Shown: positions 46,117 through 54,729 of the stretch, piece after piece
Numbering within the stretch: the first letter of the stretch is position 1
Layout: the number at the start of each line of letters is the position of its first letter
Assembly: GCF_027622945.1 (NCBI RefSeq)
Contig: NZ_JAPZVQ010000005.1
Coordinates: 212,977-276,976, forward strand
Length of the DNA stretch: 64,000 nt
Source of the DNA: Glycomyces lechevalierae
Lineage (GTDB): Bacteria > Actinomycetota > Actinomycetes > Mycobacteriales > Micromonosporaceae
Reading direction: 5' to 3'
Translations under genes and position numbers: made by a program
The notes under the pieces: generated by a model
Database searches by the model: none
The model's input: only the letters and a program-made list of their open reading frames with translations
What the model was told of the DNA's origin: nothing

Positions 46117-46610
46117 AGGGCTCCCTACCACTTGGGGTTCACCGGTGGGGGTGAATGCGCGTTCACTAGGAAGGGTGATTGTGAAGAACTGTAGCGTCCG
46201 ACACATACCGGAGTCAACGCGGGCAGAGGAAATCTTTAGGCTTCTATCTACGTGTTACGCAGGTGTTTCACTCCTACCGCGCGTGAGTCGCAAGTGTCCC
46301 GAGGGGCAAAACGAACCGACCGGTAACTACGTTCGTTCGACACCGTTCGACACTGTTCGGCATCTTCCGGACGCAACCGCGGGCAAGCCGGACCGCACCG
46401 GTTGAGGCACCGGATCGCGAGGGGACTCCCGGCTCCCCGAGGGGTCGCATCGAGAGTCTGACCTCCGGAATCGGCAGCATTCTTTCGAATACGTTGCACC
46501 CCAAGCAAAGTGGCCCAGATCACCGCGATCCGCAGGCAACCGATTCCCGCCCGGTGGCGTCTCCACACTCGACACCTGTTCTCCGACCCCCCACACCCTG
46601 AAGGAGCGAC
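46117..46610. other. Divergent gap between DUF4272 gene and secreted paralogues
   Basis: About 490 bp with no supported gene. It contains a run of three 10-bp repeats (46335-46364) and must hold promoters for both flanks. GAAGGAG precedes the ATG at 46611. Confidence 0.5.
46335..46364 (+). repeat. Three 10-bp tandem repeats
   Basis: GTTCGACACC, GTTCGACACT, GTTCGGCATC in direct succession, about 245 bp before the secreted gene pair. One repeat per helical turn suggests same-face protein binding. Confidence 0.6.
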
Positions 46611-47024
46611 ATGAAGATCAAGCAATGGGCGGCCCGCATCGCGGTGACCGCCGGCGCCGGAGCGGCACTCATCGCCGGCATCACCAGCCCCGCCTACGCC
46701 GCCAACACCAACATCGACCTGGTCTACCAGGACATGCTGGTCGGCGAGATCATGCACGTCGACGACGGCGACAAGTTCCGCGTCTACGACTGGTACCGGG
46801 ACGGGCACGGCGTCTACGGCGCCCTCCAGGTCAACCACGGGCCCAACGGCTCCTGGCAGACCCTCGACTCCAAGTACAACAACACCGGCTCCGGCACCTA
46901 CGTCGAGTTCCAGCACGACGTCTACAACGCGTACGGCGACGACTACCGCCTGCTCGTGTGCCTCCAGGACGGCGCGAACGACCTCACCCCGATCAAGTGC
47001 GCCACCAAGCGCTTCAGCGAATAG
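46611..47024 (+). CDS. Small secreted protein, tandem paralogue 1
   Basis: 137 residues. Sec signal MKIKQWAARIAVTAGAGAAL with cleavage after PAYA, leaving about 107 residues. The mature form looks beta-rich with two cysteines (LLVCLQDGANDLTPIKCATK) that could form a disulfide. It is about half identical to the next gene, with the same signal and C-terminal block. No family is recognised. GAAGGAGCGAC lies just before the ATG. Confidence 0.78.
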   Translation: MKIKQWAARIAVTAGAGAALIAGITSPAYAANTNIDLVYQDMLVGEIMHVDDGDKFRVYDWYRDGHGVYGALQVNHGPNGSWQTLDSKYNNTGSGTYVEFQHDVYNAYGDDYRLLVCLQDGANDLTPIKCATKRFSE

Positions 47025-47034
47025 GCGGACCATC

Positions 47035-47442
47035 ATGACGACCAAGCAGTGGGCCGCGCGGGTCATGGTCACCGCGGCCGCCGGAGCGGCACTCGTCGCG
47101 GGCATCACCAGCCCCGCCTACGCCGGCAACACCAACGTCGACGTCGAGTACGCCGGCCACATCCGCGGCTCCATGACCCACGTCGACGACGGCGACGACT
47201 TCCGCGTCACCGACTGGTACGCCGACGGCCACGGCATCGAAGGCACCCTCCAGATGTACAACCCGACCGTCCTCAGGTGGGTCGACGAGGAGAGCAAGTA
47301 CAACAACGTCGGCGCCGGGAACTACGTCACCTTCAACTACAACGTGCTCGAGAGCCTGAGCTACCGCATGAAGGTCTGCGTCCAGGACGGCGCGAACGAC
47401 TCCACCCCGATCAAGTGCAGCTACAAGGAGTTCAACGAGTAG
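47035..47442 (+). CDS. Small secreted protein, tandem paralogue 2
   Basis: 135 residues. Signal MTTKQWAARVMVTAAAGAAL, cleavage after PAYA. Conserved with paralogue 1: MTHVDDGDDFRVTDWYADGHG, SKYNN and CVQDGANDSTPIKC. It lies 10 bp after the first gene, so both are on one message and result from a tandem duplication that has since diverged. It ends before a strong hairpin. Confidence 0.78.
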   Translation: MTTKQWAARVMVTAAAGAALVAGITSPAYAGNTNVDVEYAGHIRGSMTHVDDGDDFRVTDWYADGHGIEGTLQMYNPTVLRWVDEESKYNNVGAGNYVTFNYNVLESLSYRMKVCVQDGANDSTPIKCSYKEFNE

Positions 47443-47455
47443 CCGCCCCGAACGC

Positions 47456-47493
47456 GAAGGCCGGACCCTCGCCTCCCCGAGGGTCCGGCCTTC
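47456..47493. terminator. Terminator after the secreted pair
   Basis: 16-bp perfect stem GAAGGCCGGACCCTCG / CGAGGGTCCGGCCTTC with loop CCTCCC. Confidence 0.85.
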
Positions 47494-47525
47494 GTCTCCC
47501 CCGGCCCGCCGGGCATGCTTGTACC

Positions 47526-48986
47526 GTGAGCACTCCCCAGGTCTTCGGCGACCGGTACCGGCTCGTCCGGCCCATCGGCGCCGGCGGCATGGGCCGCGTC
47601 TGGCAGGGCCTCGACCTCCACCTCGAACGCGAGGTCGCCGTCAAAGTGGTCAAACCCGACCTCCTCGACGGCCCCCAGAAGCACGAGGCCGCCGCCCGCT
47701 TCCGCCACGAAGCCCGCGTCACCGCCCAGATCCAGCACCCCGGCGTCCCCGCCATCTTCGACGCCGGACTCGACGACGCCTCCGGCGAGCTCTACCTCGT
47801 CATGGCCTACCTCCCCGGCCTCAACCTCCGCGACCTCCTCGACGAGACCGGCGCCCTCCCCGGCGACTGGACCCTCGCCATCGGCGCGCAGCTCGCCTCC
47901 GTCCTCGCCGCCGCCCACGCGAGGCAGGTCGTCCACCGCGACCTCAAGCCCGCCAACATCATCGTCGGCCCCGAAGGCCTCGTCCATGTCGTCGACTTCG
48001 GCATCGCCGCCGTCCTCGAACCCGACGCCTCGCGCCTCACCATGACCGGCGACAAACCCGGCACCCTCAACTACATGGCCCCCGAGCAGATCCGCGCCCA
48101 ACCCGCCGGACCCGCCGCCGACCTCTACGCCCTCGGCGCCCTCCTCTACGAGATGGCCACCGGCGAACGCCTCTTCGCCGACCGCGGCTCCGCCTACGAA
48201 GTCCAGACCGCCCACCTCAAAGAACTCCCCGACCCCGTGCGCCGCCGCCGCCCCGACCTCCCCGCCGAACTCGACGGCCTCGTCTCCCGCCTCCTCTCCA
48301 AGGAACCCGCCGAACGCGGCTCCGACGCCGCCGACGTCCACCTCCGCCTCGCCGCGCTCCTCACCGCCGCCCCCGCCTCCCAAGCGCCCGTGCACGACTG
48401 CGGCGACCCCACCTGGCCCTTCCGCGCCCCCCTCGCCCCCGCCCGCGTCGCCGCCGCGGCCGCCGCCCAGGCCGCCGTCATCGCCGCACCCGACCGCCGC
48501 GAACGCATCGCCGAAGCCGACCGCGCCTTCGGCACGGGCGACTACAACGGCGCCCTCACCGCCTTCCGCGCCCTCGCCAAGGACTTCGAGGCCCCCGATC
48601 CCGCGCTCGCCCTCCACTGCCAGATGCGCGCCGCGCAATGCCTTGCCGCCCTTGGGAACGCGGCAAGCGCCCTCACCGGCCTCACCCGCGTCATCGAACG
48701 CCAGCGGCGCCTCGAAGGCGAACGCGCCCGCTCCACGCTGCGCTCCCGCCGCGTCGCCGCCGACCTGCTCGCCGTCCTCGGCCGCGGCCCCGAAGCCCAC
48801 CACGAACTGTCCACAGTGGTACGCGAGATGGCCGCGGCGCTCGGCCCCGCCGATGCCGATACCATCGAAGCCGAACGGCTGCTGCGGACCTGGTCCACGC
48901 CGCCTCAGGGCCCGCCGGCGCGGCCCCAGGCAGGTTCCGCGTGGCCGGTGCCGCCCCCCGCCTCGCCTGGGAGTCCTCCTCGATGA
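47526..48986 (+). CDS. Serine/threonine protein kinase with C-terminal helical repeat region
   Basis: 486 residues from GTG 47526. The kinase domain is complete: G-loop GAGGMG (18-23), Lys40 in VAVKVV, HRDLKPAN (137-144), DFG (157-159), APE (185-187). Residues 290-460 are Ala-rich and helical, resembling TPR-type repeats (AEADRAFGTGDYNGALTAF), with a proline-rich end. There is no transmembrane segment or PASTA domain, so it is a cytoplasmic PknG-like layout in part. It overlaps the next gene by ATGA; the membrane protein may be its substrate or anchor. Confidence 0.9.
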   Translation: MSTPQVFGDRYRLVRPIGAGGMGRVWQGLDLHLEREVAVKVVKPDLLDGPQKHEAAARFRHEARVTAQIQHPGVPAIFDAGLDDASGELYLVMAYLPGLNLRDLLDETGALPGDWTLAIGAQLASVLAAAHARQVVHRDLKPANIIVGPEGLVHVVDFGIAAVLEPDASRLTMTGDKPGTLNYMAPEQIRAQPAGPAADLYALGALLYEMATGERLFADRGSAYEVQTAHLKELPDPVRRRRPDLPAELDGLVSRLLSKEPAERGSDAADVHLRLAALLTAAPASQAPVHDCGDPTWPFRAPLAPARVAAAAAAQAAVIAAPDRRERIAEADRAFGTGDYNGALTAFRALAKDFEAPDPALALHCQMRAAQCLAALGNAASALTGLTRVIERQRRLEGERARSTLRSRRVAADLLAVLGRGPEAHHELSTVVREMAAALGPADADTIEAERLLRTWSTPPQGPPARPQAGSAWPVPPPASPGSPPR

Positions 48987-49693
48987 CCGCCCTCGGTCCC
49001 TACACCCCGCCCTTCGACGACACCAGATCCCGCGCCCGCCACCGCTGGGCCCGCTTCGGCACCTACCTGTGGGCGTTCATGCCCCTGCTCACCTGCGGCT
49101 TCGGCGCGCCGATCGCGTTCGCGACCGCGCTGGCGCGGCGGCGGGACACGTTGACGCTGGTGGCGCTGATCGTCCACTCCGCGTTGATGATCGCGGGCTG
49201 CAGTGCGATCGGCGCGTACGGGGAGTACCCGCCGCTGTGGGCGGACGTGCTGTTCTACTGCACCGTGGGGATCACGTCCCTGGTGGCGACGGCGCATCTG
49301 CTGATGATCCGCTCGGCGGTGTGGGCGCCGCCCGAGCGGGTGCAGGTGCCGGTGGCACGGCTGTCCAGTATGGAGGTCGTGGACAGGGCGCGGCGCCTGC
49401 GCGACCAGGCGCGCCGCACGGCGGAGGCGGATCCGATGCTGGCCAAGCGGCTCGGCATCGGCCGGCCGGACCTGCCGCGGCAGTTCGACGACGGCGGGCT
49501 CGTGGACCTCAACCACGCGCCGCTGCACGTGCTCATGTCCCTGCCGGGGGTCACCGCGCGCAGCGCCCGGCAGATCCAGGACTGGGTGGAGCAGTCGGGG
49601 CCGTTCGGGTCCCTCGGCGAGGTGATGCTCGTGATCGAGATCAGCCCGACCTTCGAGCACCATCTGCGCGAGTACTGCGTCTTCATTCCGTAA
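48983..49693 (+). CDS. Membrane protein with C-terminal helix-hairpin-helix domain
   Basis: 236 residues from ATG 48983, overlapping the kinase stop. Residues 25-105 give two or three membrane segments; the C-terminal ~60 residues are a HhH fold of the ComEA type (VDLNHAPLHVLMSLPGVTAR, IQDWVEQSGPFGSLGEV). Such domains bind DNA in competence proteins or pack against other proteins. Coupling with a kinase is unusual and suggests phospho-control of this protein. Confidence 0.82.
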   Translation: MTALGPYTPPFDDTRSRARHRWARFGTYLWAFMPLLTCGFGAPIAFATALARRRDTLTLVALIVHSALMIAGCSAIGAYGEYPPLWADVLFYCTVGITSLVATAHLLMIRSAVWAPPERVQVPVARLSSMEVVDRARRLRDQARRTAEADPMLAKRLGIGRPDLPRQFDDGGLVDLNHAPLHVLMSLPGVTARSARQIQDWVEQSGPFGSLGEVMLVIEISPTFEHHLREYCVFIP

Positions 49694-49708
49694 GCGGGGC
49701 AGGCGAAA

Positions 49709-49733
49709 GGCCCCGGGACGAGGTCCCGGGGCC
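49709..49733. terminator. Terminator after the kinase operon
   Basis: GGCCCCGGGAC / GTCCCGGGGCC, 11 bp perfect, GAG loop, between convergent genes. Confidence 0.82.
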
Positions 49734-49790
49734 CATATTCTCGCGCGCGCTGCGAGCGCGCGTCAGGCCCGGCCGGAGCCGGGCTTCGCA

Positions 49791-50519
49791 TCAGTTGGTG
49801 CAGTAGATCGCGGCGGTGCGGCCGAACTGGTCGACGGCGGCGGAGTAGTAGGTCCAGTCGCCTTCGCACTCGCCCATCGCCATCGACTCGGCGTCGGCCT
49901 CGGCGGTCGCCCACATGGCCGGGTCGACCTCGAACACGTCGACGACCTCGGAGTCGACATCGGGCGAGTCACAGGCCAGGACGCCGTACTGGAATTCGGC
50001 GGCCGTCGAGTTGAAGCACTCGCCGACGTCGGGAACGGTCGGGGTGGTGCCGAGGGCGCTCGGGTTGCCGAGGGCTTCGACGCAGAACAGGTAGTTGACC
50101 TCGAAGGTGGTCTGGTCGTAGACCAGGTTCCAGTCGCTCCAGGTCGCGCCGGGCACCTGCGCGGCCACGGATTCGCCGCAGAGGTCGTAGATCGGGGTCG
50201 GGTCCGCGAGGGAGCCGTCGGCCTCGGCGGTCAGGCCCGGGTCGGCCTCGATCGCGGTGAGGGTCCAGAACGCGGTCGGGTCGGAGCAGTCCACCGCGAA
50301 GTTCGGGGAGTCCTCGACGAGCATCTCCTCGGGGAGGCAGTCGCCGGCCTTGGCGTCGGCGACGGCGTCGTACTGCTCGCTGCTGACCTCGGTGCCCGAG
50401 GTCTCGTCGTTGGAGGCGTCCGCGAGGAGGCTGCAGCCGGAGAGGGCGACGCCGCCCGCGAGGACGACGCCGCCGAGGGCGAGGAGGCGCCGGATGGGGG
50501 TCTCGGAAATCAGGTTCAT
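49791..50519 (-). CDS. Septum-formation-type lipoprotein
   Basis: 242 residues. ATG 50519; signal with lipobox ALSGC, then an acidic linker. The body has six or more cysteines in a pattern like actinobacterial septum-formation proteins (AGDCLPEEM, FAVDCSDP, YDLCGES, VGECFNST, GVLACDSPD). The start and Shine-Dalgarno region (AGAAAGCAGCTCATGAACCT) closely match those of the next lipoprotein gene, suggesting a shared origin of the 5' ends. Confidence 0.78.
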   Translation of the reverse strand: MNLISETPIRRLLALGGVVLAGGVALSGCSLLADASNDETSGTEVSSEQYDAVADAKAGDCLPEEMLVEDSPNFAVDCSDPTAFWTLTAIEADPGLTAEADGSLADPTPIYDLCGESVAAQVPGATWSDWNLVYDQTTFEVNYLFCVEALGNPSALGTTPTVPDVGECFNSTAAEFQYGVLACDSPDVDSEVVDVFEVDPAMWATAEADAESMAMGECEGDWTYYSAAVDQFGRTAAIYCTN

Positions 50520-50766
50520 GAGCTGCTTTCTGTGCGACACCGCCTCGGGGGGACGGTGCTTGGGAATTCAGCGCGACACTATGGGAGAGGTTCAACTACT
50601 GAGACGCAGGGGATCGTCACCTCCCCGCTCGTCGCGCCGTTGAGCTGGGGATACGCCCTGTTCACGAAAGCCCTGGGCGGCGCCCATGGCGAGGATCACC
50701 ATGGTTGCAATTCGGTCAAGCCCGAAGGAGACCGAACTGTTTCATCCGTTTCCGTTGGGATACAAA

Positions 50767-50805
50767 GGAGGACGCGGGTTCCGCCCAATGGTCTCCGCGT
50801 CCTCC
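50767..50805 (-). terminator. Terminator of lipoprotein gene 50821
   Basis: Arms GGAGGACGCGG (50767-50777) and CCGCGTCCTCC (50795-50805); the minus strand continues CCTTTG. The rest of 50520-50766 contains no gene. Confidence 0.6.
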
Positions 50806-50820
50806 GGTCGGTGTGGACGG

Positions 50821-51453
50821 TCAGCCGAGCTTGTAGTAGACCTCGGTCTCGTCCATGGAGAGGAGCGAGGAGAGGGCGAGCACCGACTCCTCGACGCCGG
50901 CGGAGTCGACGAAGACGCAGCCGTTGGCGGTGAAGGACTCGCCGGGGGCGATCTCGCCGACGTCGACGAGGTCGTTGGGGAGGACGCCGCAGGTGTCCTC
51001 GTAGCGCATGTCGCCGATGTCGACGGCGGTCATCAGGTCGATGAACGGGTCGGAGGCGGCGTCGCCGGTGTTGGTGCCGGCGAGGGTGAACATGAGGTAC
51101 TGCGAGCCGTCGGCGGGCTCCTCGTTGAGGAAGTTCTCGTCGAGGATGGTCTGGGTCGCGTCGAGCTCGACCGCGGTGACGGCGACGTCCCAGCCTTCGA
51201 TGCTCCCGGCCTGGCACAGCTCGAGCGGCGCGGCGAAGTCGGTGCCGCCGCCTTCCACGGCCGGGGCGACCTCGCAGGACTCCGCCGCGGCTTCGTCCTG
51301 CGCGGCGCCTTCGGCGGCTTCGTCGGAGGCGGACGAGGTGTCGTCCGAGCCGGTGTCCTCACCGCTGCAGGCGGACAGGGCGGCGAGTGCGATGAGGCCG
51401 GCGCCGGAGGCGGCGAGGAGGCGCTTCGAGATCTCGGGGAATTCGAGGTTCAT
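50821..51453 (-). CDS. Predicted lipoprotein (DUF4352-like fold)
   Basis: 210 residues. ATG 51453, signal with lipobox ALSAC, acidic Ala/Glu/Ser linker of about 40 residues, then a beta-rich domain: DVAVTAVELDATQTIL, SQYLMFTLAGTNTGDAA, IAPGESFTANGCVFVD, as in DUF4352/telomere-repeat-like immunoglobulin folds. The function is unknown. It is in the same direction as the 49791 gene but separately terminated. Confidence 0.76.
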   Translation of the reverse strand: MNLEFPEISKRLLAASGAGLIALAALSACSGEDTGSDDTSSASDEAAEGAAQDEAAAESCEVAPAVEGGGTDFAAPLELCQAGSIEGWDVAVTAVELDATQTILDENFLNEEPADGSQYLMFTLAGTNTGDAASDPFIDLMTAVDIGDMRYEDTCGVLPNDLVDVGEIAPGESFTANGCVFVDSAGVEESVLALSSLLSMDETEVYYKLG

Positions 51454-51493
51454 GATCTACCTTCTGTGGAGCGGTGTTCGGAGTTCAGATCTT

Positions 51494-51539
51494 GTGAACT
51501 CACTTCACGAGACTAGTCGACTGTGTAAACCGTCAGCAA
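51494..51539 (-). promoter_or_regulatory. Promoter of lipoprotein gene 50821
   Basis: Minus strand TTGCTG (51534-51539), 18 bp, TAGTCT (51510-51515). The inverted repeat GTGAA-CTCAC-TTCAC (51494-51508) sits at the start point. Confidence 0.45.
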
Positions 51540-51583
51540 GGCGGGGTGGGCTACGATTCGGTGAATCCAGACAGGGGAGCCGC

Positions 51584-53287
51584 ATGACCACCCGTGACGC
51601 CAGCTCAGGCGCGACCATCACGCTGACCGACCTCGCCCGACTCGCGGGCGTCGGCCGCAACGCCGTCAGCAACTGGCGCCGACGCGAGACCGACTTCCCG
51701 GGCCCCGTAGACGAATCGACCCGCCGCCCCCGGTTCTCCCTCGCCGAACTGGAGCAGTGGGCCGAGCGGCACGGCCGGGCCCTCGACGTCACCGGCGCCG
51801 ACCGCCTCTGGTTCGCCCTCGCCGCCGCGCACCCGACCGCCGAGGCGGCCCTCGGCGCGGTCGCGGCGGCCTTCGGCGGCACCGGCGAACCCGCGACCGC
51901 CAAGGAGCTCAAGGACTTGCGGCGCGAGACGCCCGCCTCCGCGCTCTTCGAGTTCTTCATCGAACGCGCCCGCGAAGCCGCCGGCACCGGCGTCCCGCCG
52001 GGCATCGCCCCGCTCGCCGACATCGCCGCCGCCGTCACCGCCGGCACGCCGACCCCCGCGGTCCACGACCCCGCCTGCGACGAAGGCGACCTCCTCACCG
52101 AGGTCGCCCGCCGCACCGGCCACTGCCGCGCCCTCAGCGGCCAGGACCTCTCCGCACCTCGCGCCGCGATCGCCGAGCAGCGCCTGCGCCTCCTCGACGA
52201 GCAGGCCGACGTGCAAGTGCGCGTGGGCGACTCGCTCCTGTCGCCCGTCCCGGGGGAACGGTACGACCTGGTGGTCTGCGACCCGCCGTTCAACGTCAAG
52301 GACGGCGGCGCGAACCAGTACGCCGTCGGCGACGACCCCCGCCTCGCGTACGGCACCCCGCCGCGCACCGAGCCCGAACTCGCCTGGGCCCTCCACTGCG
52401 TCTCGCTCCTCGCCCCCGGCGGCCACGCGGTCGTCCGCATGCCCGCCCAGGTCGCTCACCGCCGCACCGGCCGCCGCATCCGCTCCGAACTCCTCCGCTG
52501 GGGAGCGCTGCGCGCCGTCGTCGACTCTCCCGAAGCCAAGGCGCACATCTGGATCCTCGCCCCGCGCGGCGAGACCACCCAACTGCTCGTCTCTGGCGGC
52601 GGCGACTTCGCCGACGCCTGGCAGTCCTTCATCGCCGCCCCCGACGCGCCGCTCGCGACCGCCGATTCGGCCACGGTGCCGCTCATGCGCCTATGGGACG
52701 AGGACGTCGACATCTCCCCCGCCGTCTACCTCGCCAGCGCCACCGGCGACGCCGCGAGCCTCGCCGAATCGGTCTCCGGACTGAGCCGGCGCCTCGACGA
52801 ACTCGCACGACACCCGTTGCCGCAGTTCGGCACCGGCACCGAGGAGAGCGCCCCGGAGACGAGCCTGGCGGACCTCGAACGCGACGGCCACCTGGTCATC
52901 ACCCCAGGCGGCGAAAGCGACAAGGCCCGCTGCGTCATCATCGACCCCGTGGGCGAACCCCAAGTGCGCCTCGGGTGGCGCAACGAAGCCACCGAGACAC
53001 AGTGGACAGTTATCTGCGAGTCCACCGTCGACCTCGGCTGGATCGCCGCAGCCCTCACCGCCCGCCTCCCGACCGCGACCAAACGCACCGCCACCGGCGC
53101 CAAACGGCGCCTCCTCTCAGTGAAGATCCCCCGCCTGACCTTGGCCGACCAGCAACGCCGCGGAGCCGCCTACACCGCCCTCGAGGACCTGCGGGCGAAC
53201 CTGGCGGAAGCGGAAGCCGAAGCGAGCGCCCTCGCGGCAGCAGCGGCGGCGGGCCTGGTCTCGGGCACGGCGACAGTGGAGGACTGA
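51584..53287 (+). CDS. Orphan N6-adenine DNA methylase with N-terminal helix-turn-helix
   Basis: 567 residues from ATG 51584. Residues 10-55 are a HTH (TLTDLARLAGVGRNAVSNWRR). The methylase core has motif IV DPPF (233-236) and a SAM motif HDPACDEGDLL (161-171) in which the usual Gly is Asp-Glu. A C-terminal segment of ~180 residues may read DNA. No restriction subunit or specificity gene is adjacent, so it is probably a regulatory or housekeeping methyltransferase. Type I HsdM-like folds are the nearest relatives. Confidence 0.83.
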   Translation: MTTRDASSGATITLTDLARLAGVGRNAVSNWRRRETDFPGPVDESTRRPRFSLAELEQWAERHGRALDVTGADRLWFALAAAHPTAEAALGAVAAAFGGTGEPATAKELKDLRRETPASALFEFFIERAREAAGTGVPPGIAPLADIAAAVTAGTPTPAVHDPACDEGDLLTEVARRTGHCRALSGQDLSAPRAAIAEQRLRLLDEQADVQVRVGDSLLSPVPGERYDLVVCDPPFNVKDGGANQYAVGDDPRLAYGTPPRTEPELAWALHCVSLLAPGGHAVVRMPAQVAHRRTGRRIRSELLRWGALRAVVDSPEAKAHIWILAPRGETTQLLVSGGGDFADAWQSFIAAPDAPLATADSATVPLMRLWDEDVDISPAVYLASATGDAASLAESVSGLSRRLDELARHPLPQFGTGTEESAPETSLADLERDGHLVITPGGESDKARCVIIDPVGEPQVRLGWRNEATETQWTVICESTVDLGWIAAALTARLPTATKRTATGAKRRLLSVKIPRLTLADQQRRGAAYTALEDLRANLAEAEAEASALAAAAAAGLVSGTATVED

Positions 53288-53453
53288 CGGCCGGAGACGG
53301 GAGCACGACCACGGAGCGGCCCGCGCGGAAGCTGTGCGGGCCGCGCCGCACCCCGCCTTCCAAGACACGTCTGCGAAAACGCGTGAGGGTGGTGCGCAGG
53401 GGCGGCATGTCCTACCGTCGACGGTGTTCCCGTCGCCCACCGAAAGCCGCAGC

Positions 53454-54428
53454 ATGGACCACGCCGAACAGCCCGAACCCGACCAAGACCCGAAGCCGCA
53501 AGCAGCACCGCCGGAACCCGCGACGCCCGCGGCCGACTCGAATCCACCCCCAGGACCGCCCCCGCCGACTCCCCCCGCTCCCCCGGAATCGCCGAAGCGC
53601 CGCACCCCGGCGGCCGTCCTGGCGGCGATCGTCATCCTCTGGCTGTTCACGGTCGCCGCCGCCTGGGTCGCCGTCATCTCCCTAGTGGCGACCAGCTTCG
53701 AAGTGAGCGTCCGCTACGCAGGCGCTTGGAGCCCACTGGCATTCGTCGAACCGGCACTCATCGCAGCCGTCGCCGTCCTCTGCGGACTCCTCGCGATGAA
53801 ACTCCGCAGCGGCCGCGACTGGGCCCGGCACATCGTCGTCATCGTCACCGCGATCGTCCTCGCCGCCGCGATCCTCACGGGCGCCGGCCTCAACCCCGGC
53901 ACCGGCCTCGCCGCCACGCTCCTCTTCGCCGTGCTCCTCGTCCTGCTCCTCCTGCCGCCCGCCCGCAACTGGTGCGACAGCGACGCACCCCGCCACAGCC
54001 CCAAGATCGACACCGCCGCGCAACCGCCCCAGCAGGTCGTGGCCGCACTCCTGCTCCTCTGGACGGCCGCCGCCACCGCCCTCTACGCAGGCGCCACCGG
54101 ACTCGTGACACTCGCCGGCGACGACACGGACCTCACGGAGGAAAGCACGACCTGGGCGGCGCTGGCGGCCGTCGCGCTCGCGATCGTCCACGCCGCCTTG
54201 AACATCGGTTTCTCCTACCACCGCAACTGGGCCCGCTGGGCCACGCTCGCCCTCGCCGCGTCCTACACGGCCTGGCTCGCCATCGCGGCAGTCCTCGACC
54301 TCACCGAAGCGGGCCCCGGCCCGTGGCCGGTCCTGGCCCTGCTCTGTCTGGTCCCACTCGCCCTCATCTGGGCGATGGCGGGCACGGACGCCCGAGCATG
54401 GTGCCGCCGTGAGGCGGCCCAGAAATGA
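53454..54428 (+). CDS. Proline-rich multi-pass membrane protein
   Basis: 324 residues from ATG 53454 (GTG 53424 possible). The first ~50 residues are Pro/Ala/Glu-rich and cytoplasmic; then about eight membrane helices in two similar halves, each with a HxxxxARW-type patch (SGRDWARHIVV and YHRNWARWATL), hinting at an internal duplication. The family is not recognised. The tRNA gene follows 6 bp later on the other strand. Confidence 0.72.
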   Translation: MDHAEQPEPDQDPKPQAAPPEPATPAADSNPPPGPPPPTPPAPPESPKRRTPAAVLAAIVILWLFTVAAAWVAVISLVATSFEVSVRYAGAWSPLAFVEPALIAAVAVLCGLLAMKLRSGRDWARHIVVIVTAIVLAAAILTGAGLNPGTGLAATLLFAVLLVLLLLPPARNWCDSDAPRHSPKIDTAAQPPQQVVAALLLLWTAAATALYAGATGLVTLAGDDTDLTEESTTWAALAAVALAIVHAALNIGFSYHRNWARWATLALAASYTAWLAIAAVLDLTEAGPGPWPVLALLCLVPLALIWAMAGTDARAWCRREAAQK

Positions 54429-54433
54429 AATGG

Positions 54434-54507
54434 AGCCGGTGACAGGACTCGAACCCGCAACCTACGCATTACAAGTGCGTTGCTCTACCAATTAAAGCTA
54501 CACCGGC
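54434..54507 (-). tRNA. tRNA-Thr (anticodon TGT)
   Basis: 74 nt plus encoded CCA (54431-54433 as TGG on the plus strand). Acceptor GCCGGTG / CACCGGC, anticodon arm ACGCA-CTTGTAA-TGCGT, T-arm GTTCGAGTC. The D-stem contains GCTT with a T-G pair. Confidence 0.95.
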
Positions 54508-54729
54508 TGGTCAGCGCCGCTGTCGCAGCGCGGACGGATCGATTCTAGCCGACCCCGGCGCGTCCGGCGCCACGCCCTGAACCGGCGCGGAACCGCCGGT
54601 CCGTTTGTCGGAAACCTAGAAAATGGTGGGGTGCGGGCGGGTGCCGGACGGCGGTTCGTTGTGGGGACCCTACAACGATGGCGCGATTTCGGTAGTGGGG
54701 CGCTTGCGTACGGTTGCGAGACTGGCTCC

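Noticed and set aside
51494..51508. Second Rex site near the lipoprotein promoter
   Set aside because: Arms are only GTGAA/TTCAC with 5-bp spacing; the wider sequence ends TTCACGA and does not fit TTGTGAA-N4-TTCACAA.
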